Part shown: positions 11,705 to 23,345 of the stretch, piece after piece
Position numbering within the stretch: the stretch's first letter is position 1
Layout: each line of letters opens with the position of its first letter
NCBI GenBank assembly: GCA_917880885.1
Contig: OU862913.1
Coordinates: 22,701,286 to 22,765,285 of the forward strand
Reading direction: 5' to 3'
DNA: 64,000 bases
Source: Limnephilus marmoratus
Lineage: Eukaryota; Arthropoda; Insecta; Trichoptera; Limnephilidae
The notes under the pieces: model-generated
What the model saw: the letters and a program-made list of their open reading frames with translations, nothing else
The model's database searches: none
Told to the model about the DNA's origin: nothing
Made by a program: the position numbers and the translations under genes

Positions 11705-12479
11705 TTCCTGAATTCAAAAGTTGAAATAATTGACACACCCTAATGTACATGAATTGTCTATGCGTTGCTAAACCATTCATCCGCGATGAAACTTTTGGGA
11801 TTTGATGTATCTTAACTCATGGTTTAGGAACTCTGTCAATAAATAATATCCATGTCCAGGTGCAATTATTTTTTTGATTAGTTTAATTGTGTACCCTGCT
11901 CATGCTTGTATTAAGCGAAACCGGTCGATATTAATAAATTAAATTAAATTCCGTGATTGCCAACAAAGTAATTGTTTTATTATATTAAATATGTCAAACC
12001 ACAGAGTGACTGCTTTTTAACAAAAATAATAATAATTAATGAGAAATATGTTGTTTTAATCATCTAGTCTAGATCATGGGTCGGCAACCTTTTGTGGTCC
12101 AAGGGCCAAATTTTTGACGTGGGAACTTGCGCGGGCCGCACTTACTTACGCTCCCCCCCCGGGACGGATCTCATTTGGCTAGGTAGTAGTTTTTATGAGG
12201 TCGAAATTTGCTCCAAGTCAACTTTAATTGGGGAGGGGGGGGGGGGAGGGTAGGGTGACATTACTTTATCCCGGGTGGCACCCATGCTAGCTACGCCACT
12301 GCATATCATTACAGCATAACTACAATATTTCAATTCTAAAAATCAAACGGTTTTCTTTTTTTCACGACATTTATTTTGTTAAAATGGCTACATAAACAAA
12401 ATGGCAATATAAATCATTTTTTAAGAAAGAGTAAAAGAAATGCAAAGAAACTTCGAACAGAACTCAATGGGATTTTTGT

Positions 12480-12803
12480 TGTTGGATTTGACTTTCAAGT
12501 TCTTTAATATTTGCTTGCATTTTTGATGTGGAGACGCGTAGTATTGCTACCAAACATGGTAATTATTTGCTGAGCAAACCTTTTTAATTATTTTTACTTT
12601 TCGGAAGGCAAACTCCTTGTTGTTTTTTCCTTAAATGCCATTTTAAGGATATTATCACTTTGCAAATCTATCATGTTGATTTGCAAATAGCATGGTATAT
12701 TATCGATATCCATTGCGAAGGGGTTTTCGAAAACCTCCATCTTGCATGGGATTTTTTTTAAATCAGCAAATCGGTTTTCAAACTCAGGTTGAAGTTGTAG
12801 CAC
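12480..12803 (-). pseudogene. hAT transposase remnant, C-terminal half of the central domain
   Basis: The encoded segment FENRFADLKKIPCKM, then FENPFAMDIDNIPCYLQ and INMIDLQSDNILKMAF matches the pattern (F..RF.DF, NPF, LQ.EliDLQ.d..LK..F) of ZBED/FAM200-type hAT transposases. The N-terminal continuation is found upstream on the same strand at 13975-13790 (GKNKLICHMYSDVKAFEIKL), so about 1 kb of foreign DNA now splits the gene. The zinc finger and catalytic regions are not recognisable. It is inactive. Confidence 0.7.
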
Positions 12804-12804
12804 C

Positions 12805-13775
12805 TAATGCACTTTTTAAACGACTTCAAAAAGGAGGAGGTTCTCAATTCGACTGTATTTTTTTAAATTTTTTTATTTTTTATGTTTGTTACGCCAGAAC
12901 TTTTAACTGGGTGAACCGATATTGATGATTCTTTTTTTATTTGAAAGCTGATGCTTCCCGTGTGGTCCCATTTTAATTTGGTCCAGTTCCGACAATAGCA
13001 TCCATGAGAAAACCATATAAGTCTTAAATTTGCATAAGTATGTGCGCGACAAATGGACGAATAACTCAATATCACGCCAACCGATTTCGATGATTCTTTT
13101 TTTTTATTGGAAAGGATGTACTTCATGGGTAATTTAATGAGAGTTTGGTTAGGTTCTGATTATCGGATCCATGACAAATTAACGAAACTCGGCCGAATTT
13201 CTTAATTTGACCTTAACGTCGCCATGGTCAAATTATGTCTGTCTCATATGAGCAGTACGTTTAGTAGGTTTACCCATATTCAGACAAATTAGTTAGTGTA
13301 CTTCAGATTCACTAAAAATCAAAAAAATAAACAAAAATTTTAACAAAACAAAAAACGACTTCAAAAAATGCACTAAAAAGTAAAAAAATAATTTCGTATT
13401 CTTCTACAACTTCATAATCAACTTACTTTTTCTAATCATCAATATGTAGGTACGATTGTTATTTTTGGAGTCGGTGTCAGCAAAGGTACCCGGCCCGGCG
13501 GGTTCACTTGACAGCTCCCCGCAACGCCGCGGCTCCGCTCTCGCCTTTCGCCTCGTCAAGTCGCTTGTGCGATACAAGTACACCTCACCTATAACTATGT
13601 ATGTAGTTACAAACCTACCTTGACTGACACCGACTCCAAAAGTAACAATCGTACCTATATATTGATGATTAGAAAAAGTAAGTTGATTATGAAGTTGTAG
13701 AAGAATACGAAATTATTTTTTTACTTTTTAGTGCATTTTTTGAAGTCGTTTGTTTTGTTAAAATTTTTGTTTATC
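12805..13775. mobile_element. nested TIR element splitting the hAT transposase, with a ~150-bp-arm hairpin
   Basis: The ends share AAACGACTTCAAAAA (12818, and inverted near 13760). The left half includes the phrase AGGAGGAGGTTCTCAATTC, followed by diverged direct repeats (CCGATTTCGATGATTC near 12918 and 13079). The right half is a large hairpin: 13330-13481 is nearly identical to the reverse complement of 13621-13774. Its loop of about 140 bp is strongly GC-rich (GGTACCCGGCCCGGCGGG). I recall similar repeats from moths and other insects but cannot name the family. No ORF of note. Confidence 0.6.
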
Positions 13776-14190
13776 ATGTTAGTATTTTCCCAAATAAAAT
13801 TTATCCCAGCTTCTTCTACTGCTTTCTTGTAATTTGGAAAATGATCGAGTTTCCTTTCATCGATATGCTTGATAAACAATGAATGAGTTTAATTTCAAAT
13901 GCTTTAACATCTGAATACATATGGCATATCAATTTATTTTTTCCCTGCAAACGAGAATTGAGTAGATTCAGTTCGAACGAGTGGAATTACCGGCGATCGA
14001 CAACGGAATGAGGCGAGGTGCGGACTGCGGGTGGCATCATTGCCGGCCTTTCCCTTCTCCCTGCTCCCCCTTCGCTAACCCTTTTACTCCGTTGTGTACG
14101 ATATCGTCCGTCACGTGCGTTGCGGCGAGAATCTTGCGGGCCGCACCAAGACTCCTCGCGTGCCGCAGGTTGCCGACCCATGGTCTAGAT

Positions 14191-14951
14191 CACACTTTTC
14201 TGGTCGAGGGCCACGTAGGACCATGTGAGGTATCACCGCGGGCCGCACAATTATGATTTCAGGGGGGGGGGGGGGGGGGGTTGTAAAAACAAAAATTAAC
14301 CAGTATTAAAATTTAATTTGCTTTATTAGTACGTGATAAGCGTGCTTTTTTGGTATTTTTAGACTATTTTTTTACCTACCCACGCCCTCAATGTTCCATC
14401 TCTACGCCCTCTAATTTTCTCTGGGTCTTTACTACGTGATAAGCGTGTTTTTATGGTCTTTTTTGACCATTTTTTTAACCTACCCACGCCCTCACTGTGC
14501 CATCTCTACGCCCTCTAATTTTCTCTGGGTCTTCTACTGCCCCCTGAAAGTTTCAAATGACCACAAGGGAGCGTTATCGCCCATGTTGAGAACCTGTGAC
14601 GTACACTATACGCGCGTTCAAAATCGACTTAGGATGTGTTCAAAAACCAGCTGGGCGTTTTAAAATCAAATAGCAATCACTTAAAATCAACTTTTTAAAA
14701 TCATAAGGGTGTAATTTGTACATAAAAAACATATTTAAAAAGAAAACGGCAGACATTTGTGCGGGCCGCAAAAAAACGGATAATATAATTTGTACATAAA
14801 AATATATTTTTAAAGAAAACGGCAGACATTTGTGTGGGCCGCAAAAAACGGATAATATAATTGTTTGTGAAAAAAAAATTAAAAAGAAAACGGCAGATAT
14901 TTGTGCGGGCCGCACAAATATCCGAAGCGGGCCGCACTTTGACGACCACGG
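14191..14951. mobile_element. hAT element A (non-autonomous), abutting hAT element 1
   Basis: The right end reads inward as CCGTGGTCGTCAAAGTGCGG, like the left end of hAT element B (27368). The left end CACACTTTTCTGGTCGAGGGCC matches the far end of element B but lacks its outermost ~10 nt. GTCTAGAT flanks both sides (14183-14190 and 14952-14959). The interior is non-coding. It has a tandem duplication of about 105 bp (about 14329-14427 and 14428-14531, each with ACGTGATAAGCGTG and CTACGCCCTCTAATTTTC), three subterminal repeats with AAACGGCAGACATTTGTG, and a G run at 14262-14280. Confidence 0.75.
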
Positions 14952-15177
14952 GTCTAGATGGTAGAATATTCCATTCTAATGAATACTGAAAACAAGTTTT
15001 CCTACATACCAACTCTCGTAGTAAATTATACTTTTTGTTCGTTTCATTTTATGCACAGGATGAGGAAGACATTTAACATTAATTACATATAAGTGATATA
15101 TAGTATAATATGACATTCTCGTTAACTATAGGTATATATAAAAATCCAAATATGCTTGCTTGGGTAAATGAATTTAT

Positions 15178-16173
15178 ATGAGACAAGCTGACCCTAAGAA
15201 CTTCTTACCGCCTAAGAATCAATAACTGTTGTGTTAACTTATTAGCTGAATTAAATTCAGTTTTTTATTAAGTGAAAAATTACACAATGAAACAATTATC
15301 GATGTTCAATTGCCAGAGTTTTGTTTTTGTCAGTATTAGAGATGGAATTGTGTACGGATTTATAACTTTTGTGATTTTCTCACTTTTTCCTTATCTTAAT
15401 TTTTTTAAATTATTATTTTTTTAAATCTTATATATAAAAATGAATCGCTAAATGTGTTGCTAAGCGCAAATCTCAAGATCAGCCGAACCGATTTTGCTAA
15501 TTCTTCTTTTAGAATATTCCTTGAAGTACGAGGATGGTTCTTACGGAGAGAAAAATTAAGAAAATTGTGTAGAAAATTGGATAATTTCAGAAAATCTACT
15601 AATAACCTAAACGACTATCTCACGTTTGACAGTTCGCGTGTTTGAGAATGATATTTTGCAAAACAATAATTGTTAAATCAGGATTCTATTTTTGAAAATC
15701 TTTAAGTTGATAAATTTATTTAAAGTAGGTACTCCCCTAATAGTTTGTATCGAATCAAGAATTATAGATATATTTTAAATAGGTACCTATGTTAGGTACC
15801 AAATTTAATATGCATGAAAAATGGAAATTTGAATAAAAATTGTAAAAGGTGGCACGCGGGCTGTTTAAAAACTGAATGTACTGGGATTGAATATATGGAA
15901 CGCGGGAGGAGGTTTTGCGGGACGAGGGAGCGGGAAAGGGAAGAGGGAAGGCGGGGAAGGTGGAAGGGGAACGCGGGAGGGGAAGGGAACGTGTGAGGGG
16001 GAGGGGAACTCGAAAGGGGAGTTCACGGGACGGGGGAAGGGGGGGGGGAGTGGAGTGGGGAGAGGGAAGGTGGAGGTGACGGAGTGGGAACGCGAGAGGG
16101 GAAGAGGACGCAGGAGAAGAAGGGGAGGCGGAAGGGGAACGGGACGAATGGGAAAGGACACTCAGGGAGAAAC

Positions 16174-16204
<31 letters not shown>

Positions 16205-16880
16205 CATCACGCCGTTTCCCCGCAGGGGTAGGCAGAGAGAACGGACCGCCAAACATCCCAGTCTTGGCACACATTCCTTGCCTCGTTTACATTCATACAA
16301 CGTCTCATACATTCTCTTCTATTATTCTGACTCTTGACATGTAAACGTGATGAGTAAGATCAAGAAAGGGAGAAACAATTTCTTTATTAAATGGCATAGC
16401 AACGCATGCCGGGACCAGCTAGTTATTAATAAAAAAATTTTACTTTTCCTTATTTTTTCAAATTTAAATGTGTTTAATTTTCTTTATACGTGAGAGGGAA
16501 ATTTATTATAATCATTGTATTTTTCCTTTGGAGTGGTGCAGATATATATATACGTTCACCTTTTGTCCCATTTAGTGTGTAAGAAAGAGGGACAGCAATA
16601 AATGTTTAAGAACGAAAGCAAAACAATCAGCGCATTGATATTTGACATTTTTGCATTTTTGGAACTCACTCAATACTCAATATATACTTATCATAATATT
16701 TCTGAAGCTCTTTCAAAAGATGAGAATTCGTTCCGTGCAAAATGTACGAGGAAAAGAATTTTCTTCACAATTATTTTTTTCGTTAATTTTTCCGATGTTT
16801 TAATAGCTCTTCTGCTATTCGGGGCGGATATAAATCCAACAGGTCAAAGATCATAAAATCGTCCAGCCGTTCTCTTTTAA
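15178..16880 (-). mobile_element. older Helitron-like element, interrupted by Helitron 1
   Basis: Two flanking segments (15178-15425 and 16433-16880) match, in order, the two ends of the minus-strand Helitron at 53148-54272. Shared phrases are CTGACCC..GAACTTC..ACCGCCT and AATTATCGATG on one side, and TGTGTAAGAAAGA, GAGAATTCGTTCC and CCAGCCGTTCTC on the other. Helitron 1 lies between them in the opposite direction. No Rep/helicase coding is present, so both are non-autonomous. Confidence 0.6.
15426..16432 (+). mobile_element. Helitron 1 (non-autonomous)
   Basis: The 5' end TCTTATATATAAAAATGAAT and the 3' end CATGCCGGGACCAGCTAG fit the Helitron rule (5' TC, 3' CTRR). The insertion lies between A (15425) and T (16433), as expected for rolling-circle transposons. 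The interior has a long purine-rich GGGA/GGGGAA tract (15900-16170) and an (ACTA)n run at 16176-16204. The open frames in the purine tract are low-complexity artefacts. Confidence 0.8.
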
Positions 16881-18240
16881 ATGGTGCATTATAATATGCG
16901 AGCCTGGGGTGTGTAAATAACCCCAGACCCTCTGAACTTAATACTCAAAGATATGATTATGAACCATATCTTTGAGTACTCCAACTCCAGGGAAATAACA
17001 GATTCCCCAACCTTGTATGTAGTTCTTTGCAGCTCGGGAGGCCTCCGTAAATTTGACCACAATTCTTTTGTAACTTTGAAACATGCATAAATTAGTAAGT
17101 TGTCAACGATACATAGTTACATTAGATTTCACAATAGAGAACACCAGTCCAATTTTTATTTTTTATGAATAAATACATTCAAACTTAAATAACTGCATAT
17201 TTATTTTTATAGTTAGTTTTAATAGTTAAAATAATTGTCAAAGTTTTAATTTTTCAAGACATCCTGAAAAATCACCGTATCCATGGTGGATTATGTGACG
17301 TCATCACCCATCGATAGTTTTATTTACTTTCAACAGGTGTTCTCATTTTGAATGATAATTATACGGAAGAAAGATAATACTATTCGATAAGTTAAAACAT
17401 TATTTAGGTGGAATTATTTATTCATTATATTATATTATTATATTGTTGAATATTATTACGGGAAAGTGGTATAAAAATTGTTTGAAATTATTATTTTTTT
17501 AGCTTTTAAAATCAATATTATCAAAAACGAAGAATCACCCACAAAAGTGTAGGCAAACGATAACAGCTGATCGATTGCGGCCATTTTGAATCTACTCCAC
17601 GGTCAAATTTTGGCCTATGTAGCATTATGATATAGTATTATTTATACCATTTTTTCGTACAGTTTAAAGTTTTTCAATATTTTAAATAATAGAGATAAAC
17701 TAATAGAAATACCTCTATTTTTGATACTGAATTATTTAGGCTTGAATATTGTTTCAATAAACACAACAACTTAATCTCTATAAACAGTATGAAATAACGA
17801 ATAACATGAAATGTTGTTATTACTGATGGCTTATGTCATACCTACATAATCAAGGTTTCAATACAATGACTGGTGACGGGTGACGTCAGCACTAACCATT
17901 TCAGTAATACCAACTTTACAGTGTGTTTTGATGAGAGGTTTAAAAATGCACTTTTCAATATTTTTTAAGAACTCTACGTTTAATATTATGAAATAAAACT
18001 TATATATTCAGAATCAGCGTTCATTGGTCTGTATGAACATATTTTTTTAAAGCCATAATATTTTTCACTGGAGTTCCTTATTGGCGACAAGTGGCGACAT
18101 CTCTGATCCACTGTAGCCGTTTTTAGCAGTTTTTAGAACAATTCATTTCGGTGTCTCTGCTTATCCAAAGAGTGCGTCAATCACCATTCTTGTGAAACAA
18201 ATGTATTTAATTATTTTTTCGAACCATCAAAACAAACATA
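16881..18240. other. gene-free stretch with one short hairpin
   Basis: No gene is recognised. A perfect 14-bp hairpin (TACTCAAAGATATG at 16942-16955 with its complement at 16965-16978, 9-nt loop) lies near the left side. TGACGTCA occurs near 17295 with a related TGACGTCAGC near 17881, CRE/ATF-like palindromes that may be chance. The rest is AT-rich. Confidence 0.4.
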
Positions 18241-18760
18241 TACTATAATGCCTAACCAAATGATGTAACTAACCCGACTTTGTTTTATATATTAAGATGT
18301 CCATGTATTGATATATTAAGCAAAGGAAATGTTTGAAAATTCCAAAATACCTTCTTTCCATCCTCGCAAAGGTTTCTGGATTATTACAAACACATGACAA
18401 TACATCTTTTAATCTTTTCAAAAACTCTTACGAAGCTGTCAAAAATGTCACAATTTGAGAATGACATTTTGCCAAAAAAATTATTGTTCCATCAAAATTC
18501 AATTTTTGAAACTCTTTATATTAATGAATTGATTTGAAGTACTCACTTATGGTACCTACTAAATAAATGAAATACTTTGAATCAAATAAAAAATAATATT
18601 TATTTTAAATAGGTACCCATGTTAGGTACTAAATTTGATTGATTGTTCTTATAAAGTACAAAAATGAATGTTTGTAATAGAAAATTAAAAACAAAAAAAA
18701 ATGCAATACTTGGCACGCGAGCTGTTTGAAAATCTGAATGTACCGGGACTAGAGCATGCA
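18241..18760 (+). repeat. Helitron-derived fragment
   Basis: The blocks AGGTACC.ATGTTAGGTAC, GAATGACATTTTGCC and GGCACGCGAGCTGTTTGAAAA match the interior of Helitron 1 in the same order. The left edge near 18265-18297 (TAACCCGACTTTGTTTTA) matches the 5' end of Helitron 3 in inverted orientation. The fragment runs into a cluster of near-palindromic AATACCGCA words (18750-18830). Confidence 0.55.
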
Positions 18761-19106
18761 ATACCGCAGTATATATTCAATACCACGATATTGCGGTATC
18801 GGACACGTAATACCGCAAAATTTGCGATATTTTTTTATTTATTTTTTATTTTTTTTATTAGGTTTGTCAACAGTGATTTACATCAAAGCTTTCACAGATA
18901 CAATTACACTGAACATGGTTGATGTTATCACTAATTAAAGACAAACACAGCATTGATAATATAATACTTACATATACATTACATTCATTCACACAAACAC
19001 ATACTGTTTATTACAAAATAATAATTAACAAGTTTTACAAGGAACAAGTTTTTAGAACAATGAGTTTATAGGTTCATAAGTTTATAGAACAACGTAATAG
19101 GGAGCT

Positions 19107-22014
19107 TTAAAGCTTGTTAAGATTTGATTTGAAGTTGGCCAATGTTGACATTGTCAAATTAATCGAATGTTTTTTATAAGCCTCATTGAAATTACGGCAC
19201 ATTCTCGATAAAGCTGAGTCATACCCCAGCTTAGTTCGATATTTTTTAATATTTAACGGAACATAATTTACCAGTCGTGAACCAATTCTAGGAACACTGA
19301 ACCTGATTTGATGAAGTAGAAAAGGACAGTTTATTAAACCATTTACAATTTTGAATAGAAAGTTTAGATCTGTATTTAGTCTTCTCTGTTCAAGGGTGCG
19401 TACATTGTAGAATTTTAGTCTATCAGTGTAGTGAGGAAGTGATCGAGCTCGCCTATCGGAATACGCCAGGTGGTACATAAAATGTTTTTGAACCTGCTCT
19501 ATTCGCTGAATATGAACTCTGTAGGTTGGACTCCATACAGCACTTGCGTACTCCAACACGTTGCGGGTAATGGAATTGTACAGCGTTATTTTTGATGTGG
19601 GATTTTTAAAATGTTTACTGTTTCGTTTGATAAATCCTAGCATTTTCATAGATCTAGAAATGATATTGTCGATATGAGGTGTGAAAGTAAGTTTTTTGTC
19701 AAATAATACGCGGGTCCCGAATGGTTGCGACTTCCTGGAGTTTAGTACCGTCGATAAAATATTGAGTCGGAATAGAATTGTGTTTACGCGTAAAGGTTAT
19801 GTGAACACATTTTAAAGAATTCAGAAACATTCTATTGTCGTTGCACCACTTTGAAACTCTGTTTATATCGTTTTGGAGAAGTATTGAGTCTAATAATGTA
19901 CGAATAATTTTGAATATCTTACAATCATCAGCAAACAACAAAATTTCAGAATCCAAAATAACATCGCACAAGTCATTTATAAAAACAAGAAACAAGATTG
20001 GCCCCAAATGGGACCCTTGCGGCACTCCAGATGGCACATCTAATCCTCTTGACTCATAGCCATCAAATACTACTCTTTGTATGCGGTCAGTTAGATAGGA
20101 GTAAAACCAATTTAGCAAGGTACCATGAACACCCATTTGTTTTAGTTTATAAATTAGTAATCTATGATTTACTTTATCGAAGGCCTTGCTAAAATCTGTG
20201 TAGATTGTGTCTATCTGTTGACCTCTATCGACAGCTTCGGTTAAGGTATTGACATAGCAAAGTAAATTAGAGGATGTTGATTTTTGGGAGAGAAAACCAT
20301 GCTGTTTTGGAGTTATAAGATTTTTGAGATGATAATTCAGATATGGACAAATTAATTTTTCAAAAATTTTCGCAAATGAACAGAGAATAGAGATGGGTCT
20401 ATAGTTTGTGACTTCGTGAAGGTCTCCGCTTTTAGGTATTGGTACAATATTAGCCTGTTTCCATCTTGTTGGAAAAATGGATGAAGATAATGATTTCCTG
20501 TAAATGATAGTCAGAGGGAGTGCGAGACTGTGTGCACATTTTTTTATTAGGAGTGGTGGAATTTTGTCGGGGCCAGGGCCTTTGCTTTGGTCGAGGTTAA
20601 GCATTTCTATTTTGACATCGTGTATACTAATGTTTATTGTGTGCAGAGAGCTGTTCGAATAGTCTATTGATTCAGATTGAGGTTGAGTCTCTTCATTGCT
20701 TCTAATGTCATCTTTCTCATACACTGATGAAAAGTGTTGGGCAAATAGTTCGCTGCTTTCCTCGCCGTTTGATGATTTTTTTTCTCCAAACGTCATGTTT
20801 TGGGGGATAGTACTTATGTTTTGTTTTTTGTGTTTGACGAATCTCCAAAAAGCTTTAACGTTATTATGATTAACCAGACATGATTCTATTTGTTCAATGT
20901 GTTTAAAGTAGCAATTACTAATGAGTTTGGAACAACGGGTGCGTAAGAGTTCATAAGAATTTCTATCACGTGGATTCTTATATTTTTTATAGAGAAGTCG
21001 AAATTTATTTTTTTCTTTTAGTAATTTAACTAAGTCTGGTGAGTACCAGAGGGGATGCTGCCTGTTGCGATTTACAAATTTGGTTACGCATTTCTCAATT
21101 ATACGATACAAATGCGTGTAAAATAAAGAAACCATATCGTCTACTGGCATGAAATCAGGTAAAAGAAGTGCCCAATTCAGTTCTTGTAATTCCTGATTGA
21201 ATTGAACGTAATCATTCCTATTAAAATCATATTTAAGTAAGTTTTTATTTTTTAGCATTTTTGTTAATTTGAAATCAAAACTAAATTCAATCTCTAAAGG
21301 TGGATGGTGTATATCAATGCGACTTAGAATTTCGGTACTTTGCCTGACTTGTATTGTTTTTGAATTGGATAGAACGAGATCTAAGATTCTACAGTTACTA
21401 TTAGCAATGCCATTGAATTGATTGAGGTTATTTATGGCAAGAAAATTTACAAGATGGTTACCGATGTCAGTATTATAATTTTCTGGAGATAGGGAATGAG
21501 TCTGGTTTGGATCGTTGTGGGTCCAACCGATATTTCCCAGGTTGAAATCTCCTAAAATTAACGTATTTGATTCACCAACGGCATCCATAACATTGCCAAC
21601 TTTTTTAAAAAAATAATCAAAATTATCAACAAGCAACGGGGGAGGTATATAAACAGCACATATGTAGAGACATTTCGTTAGTTTATTCTGGCTAAATTTG
21701 ATGGTCACCCATACGTCTTCCAAGGTACTTTCCCAACGCTTACAGCGGTTAGTCTGATATTCTTGTAAAACGGCTATCAATACACCCCCTCCGTCACTTT
21801 TGTGGTTAGAGGAACTGCCACGGTCCCTTCTAAAAACATTATAACGCAAGCCAAAAATTTCAGCATCAGAAATAGAGTCGTTCAACCATGTTTCCGTTAG
21901 AATAATAATATCAAAATTGTTATTCAGTATTTCTAAGTAAACTTCATTAAGTTTTGTTCTTAAACCCCTGACATTCTGGTAATAAATTCTTAGGTTATCC
22001 ATGTTAGTATACAT
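19107..22014 (-). pseudogene. Element 3 ORF2: APE endonuclease / reverse transcriptase with a single frameshift
   Basis: The ORF starts at ATG 22014 (MYTNMDNLRIYYQNVRGL). The APE domain shows QNVRGL, LTETW, AVYIPP, LGDFNLGNIGW and a closing HHPPLEIE. RT follows with NYRPISILCSFAKIFE, YTDFSKAFDKVNH, GVPQGSHLGPILF, VFINDL and the catalytic FADD. The frame is lost around 19695-19705: the first frame ends after IRDPRII, whereas a one-base shift gives VLFDKKLTF and then MKMLGFIKRNS through to LNKL at 19107. About 950 residues in total is normal for such ORF2 proteins. The single lesion could be natural or a sequencing error. Confidence 0.85.
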
Positions 22015-22065
22015 TATTCAAAGATAACGCACAAATTGAAATTTAGATAAAGATAAGGTAGGGAA

Positions 22066-22760
22066 TCAGATGAGCGAAGCCAATGAGTCCTGGTTGCGGA
22101 TCACCACCACGTGCGCCGAGTTTTCATCTTTACGAGCAAGGATTCTGCCATTTCGGATCCACACGAATTTGTAGTTTACTTCTTTCGCCTTAATCCTCGT
22201 GGCAGCATGCAAGGCCTTGTTTGCTGGTGTTAGATGTTCACTGACGTATACCGGCGATTTGATGTCATCGATGCCTAAATGCGTCGAATTTAGCTTGGAG
22301 TTCTTGTTCTTCTTGTTGAAGCTGACGACTGCAGCCAAAACTTCATCCCTTGCCCTCACGCTCGGGAGCTTCACGATTATTGATTTTGGCCTTCTGGAAT
22401 CTTGTTTAATCTTGGAGACTCGATGGATGTTAAGAATTTCCGATTCGGCAATGGGGCGGGAAATCACGGTCCCAAGTTGTTTTATTATCGATATTAGATT
22501 CTCCGATTTGTGTTCTGGTATGCATTGGATCTCAACATTGGTTTCCCTGGCTGTCTGCTCCATGTAAGACACGCGCGCATTAAGGTCGCGCACTTCTGAA
22601 TTTAGCTTAATATTCTCTGCTTGTAGATTTTTTATTGTGCTCAAGGACTCGGTTAGCATTTTTTTCAGTTCATCATATTCGGCTGAAATGAAGCCGATGG
22701 AGTCTTTTATATCTGGCAGAATATTTAATTTGCTTTTAAATGTGTCGTTCGTATTGCGAA
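22066..22760 (-). pseudogene. Element 3 ORF1, N-terminally truncated
   Basis: The open frame continues upstream of its first ATG (22659) to about 22760 (FKSKLNILPDIKDS), so the ATG is not the real start. A coiled coil (LQAENIKLNSEVRDLNARV) is followed by the conserved C-terminal block of CR1-type insect ORF1 proteins (SIIVKLPSVRARDEVL, then VYVSEHLTPANKALHAA, then NYKFVWIRNGRILARKDE). The usual N-terminal PHD finger, as in element 4 ORF1, is missing because of the 5' truncation. Its likely role is RNA binding. Confidence 0.75.
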
Positions 22761-22933
22761 ATTAATAACAAAGACCGTGTATGTTCTGAACTTATGAAAA
22801 CTATAATCCGTTTTTTACCACCATACGGAACACTTTCATAGAAAGAGAATCAGTTTTTTTTTAAATAGTGTGATATCTTGCTTTTTTTCGTCAGTGATTG
22901 TAGTTTTTCGATGTGGTCATCTTCGTTAATTGA

Positions 22934-23345
22934 GGGCCCGCAACCCGGATTTCTACCTACATATTTCTACATATTTCCCTTAAACACGGTAAGTTTTAAA
23001 GCTCTTAAAAAAATATATGTTATTCTTGAAGATAATATCTTGACTTTGCCCGCGCCGAAACGCAAATTATATTAAGTTCCCTCGATAGAAAAAAATCGCA
23101 AAGTATGCTCCAAAAATTATTATAAACACGTTTGTTTCAGTTATTTTACAAGTTATATGTATGAAAAAATTTACAGTGTTTCTTTAAATGCTTTTTAAGA
23201 TAATGCCCGCGAGATTTTTGCTCTATTTTAAACGAGTCGTGTTTTATTAAACATTTTCGCAATTTTCGCATCGATTTTGTCGCTGTAAATGTTAGCGCTC
23301 TCCTCTAACATTCGTAATTCCGTATCTCTCCATCTTCTTCTTTTC
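22934..23345 (+). repeat. dispersed repeat, copy I of an inverted pair
   Basis: The segment from GAGGGCCCGCAACCCGG to CCATCTTCTTCTTTTCGGGCCC matches 36317-36812 in inverted orientation. Shared phrases are AACGAGTCGTGTTTTATTAAAC, CCCTCGATAGAAA and CACGTTTGTTTCAGTTATTT. No coding was seen. From 23346 to 24600 no gene was recognised. Confidence 0.65.

Larger units (their letters stand above)
12075..14182 (-). mobile_element. hAT element 1 with exact 8-bp target duplication GTCTAGAT
   Basis: The ends are CATGGGTCGGCAACC (12075) and its inverted copy GGTTGCCGACCCATG (to 14182). The flanks 12067-12074 and 14183-14190 are both GTCTAGAT, the 8-bp duplication expected of hAT. Inside are broken pieces of a minus-strand transposase (13975-13790 and 12803-12480) and a nested insertion of about 1 kb (12805-13775). 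GC-rich subterminal DNA at 13980-14180 mirrors that near 12110-12250. Confidence 0.85.
18820..22760 (-). mobile_element. Element 3: non-LTR retrotransposon, 5'-truncated in ORF1, otherwise nearly intact
   Basis: In coding order the element has partial ORF1 (22760-22066), a 51-nt gap, ORF2 (22014-19107 with one frameshift) and a 3' UTR of about 290 nt ending in an AAAT-rich tail near 18820. This is the least damaged ORF2 after element 5. The missing ORF1 N-terminus and the abrupt 5' edge point to ordinary 5' truncation during target-primed reverse transcription. No target duplication was recognised. Confidence 0.85.

Noticed and set aside
13981..14256. GC-rich ORFs on both strands
   Set aside because: They lie in the non-coding subterminal region of hAT element 1 and cross its right end and target duplication, so they cannot be one gene.
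15814..16183. Gly/Arg/Glu-rich and Pro/Ser-rich ORFs (also 25031-25374 and 46530-46804)
   Set aside because: They come from the purine-rich tracts of Helitrons, open in several frames at once and not conserved as protein.
17290..17890. CRE-like TGACGTCA sites as regulatory elements
   Set aside because: Only two sites, with no nearby promoter or gene. Chance is sufficient.
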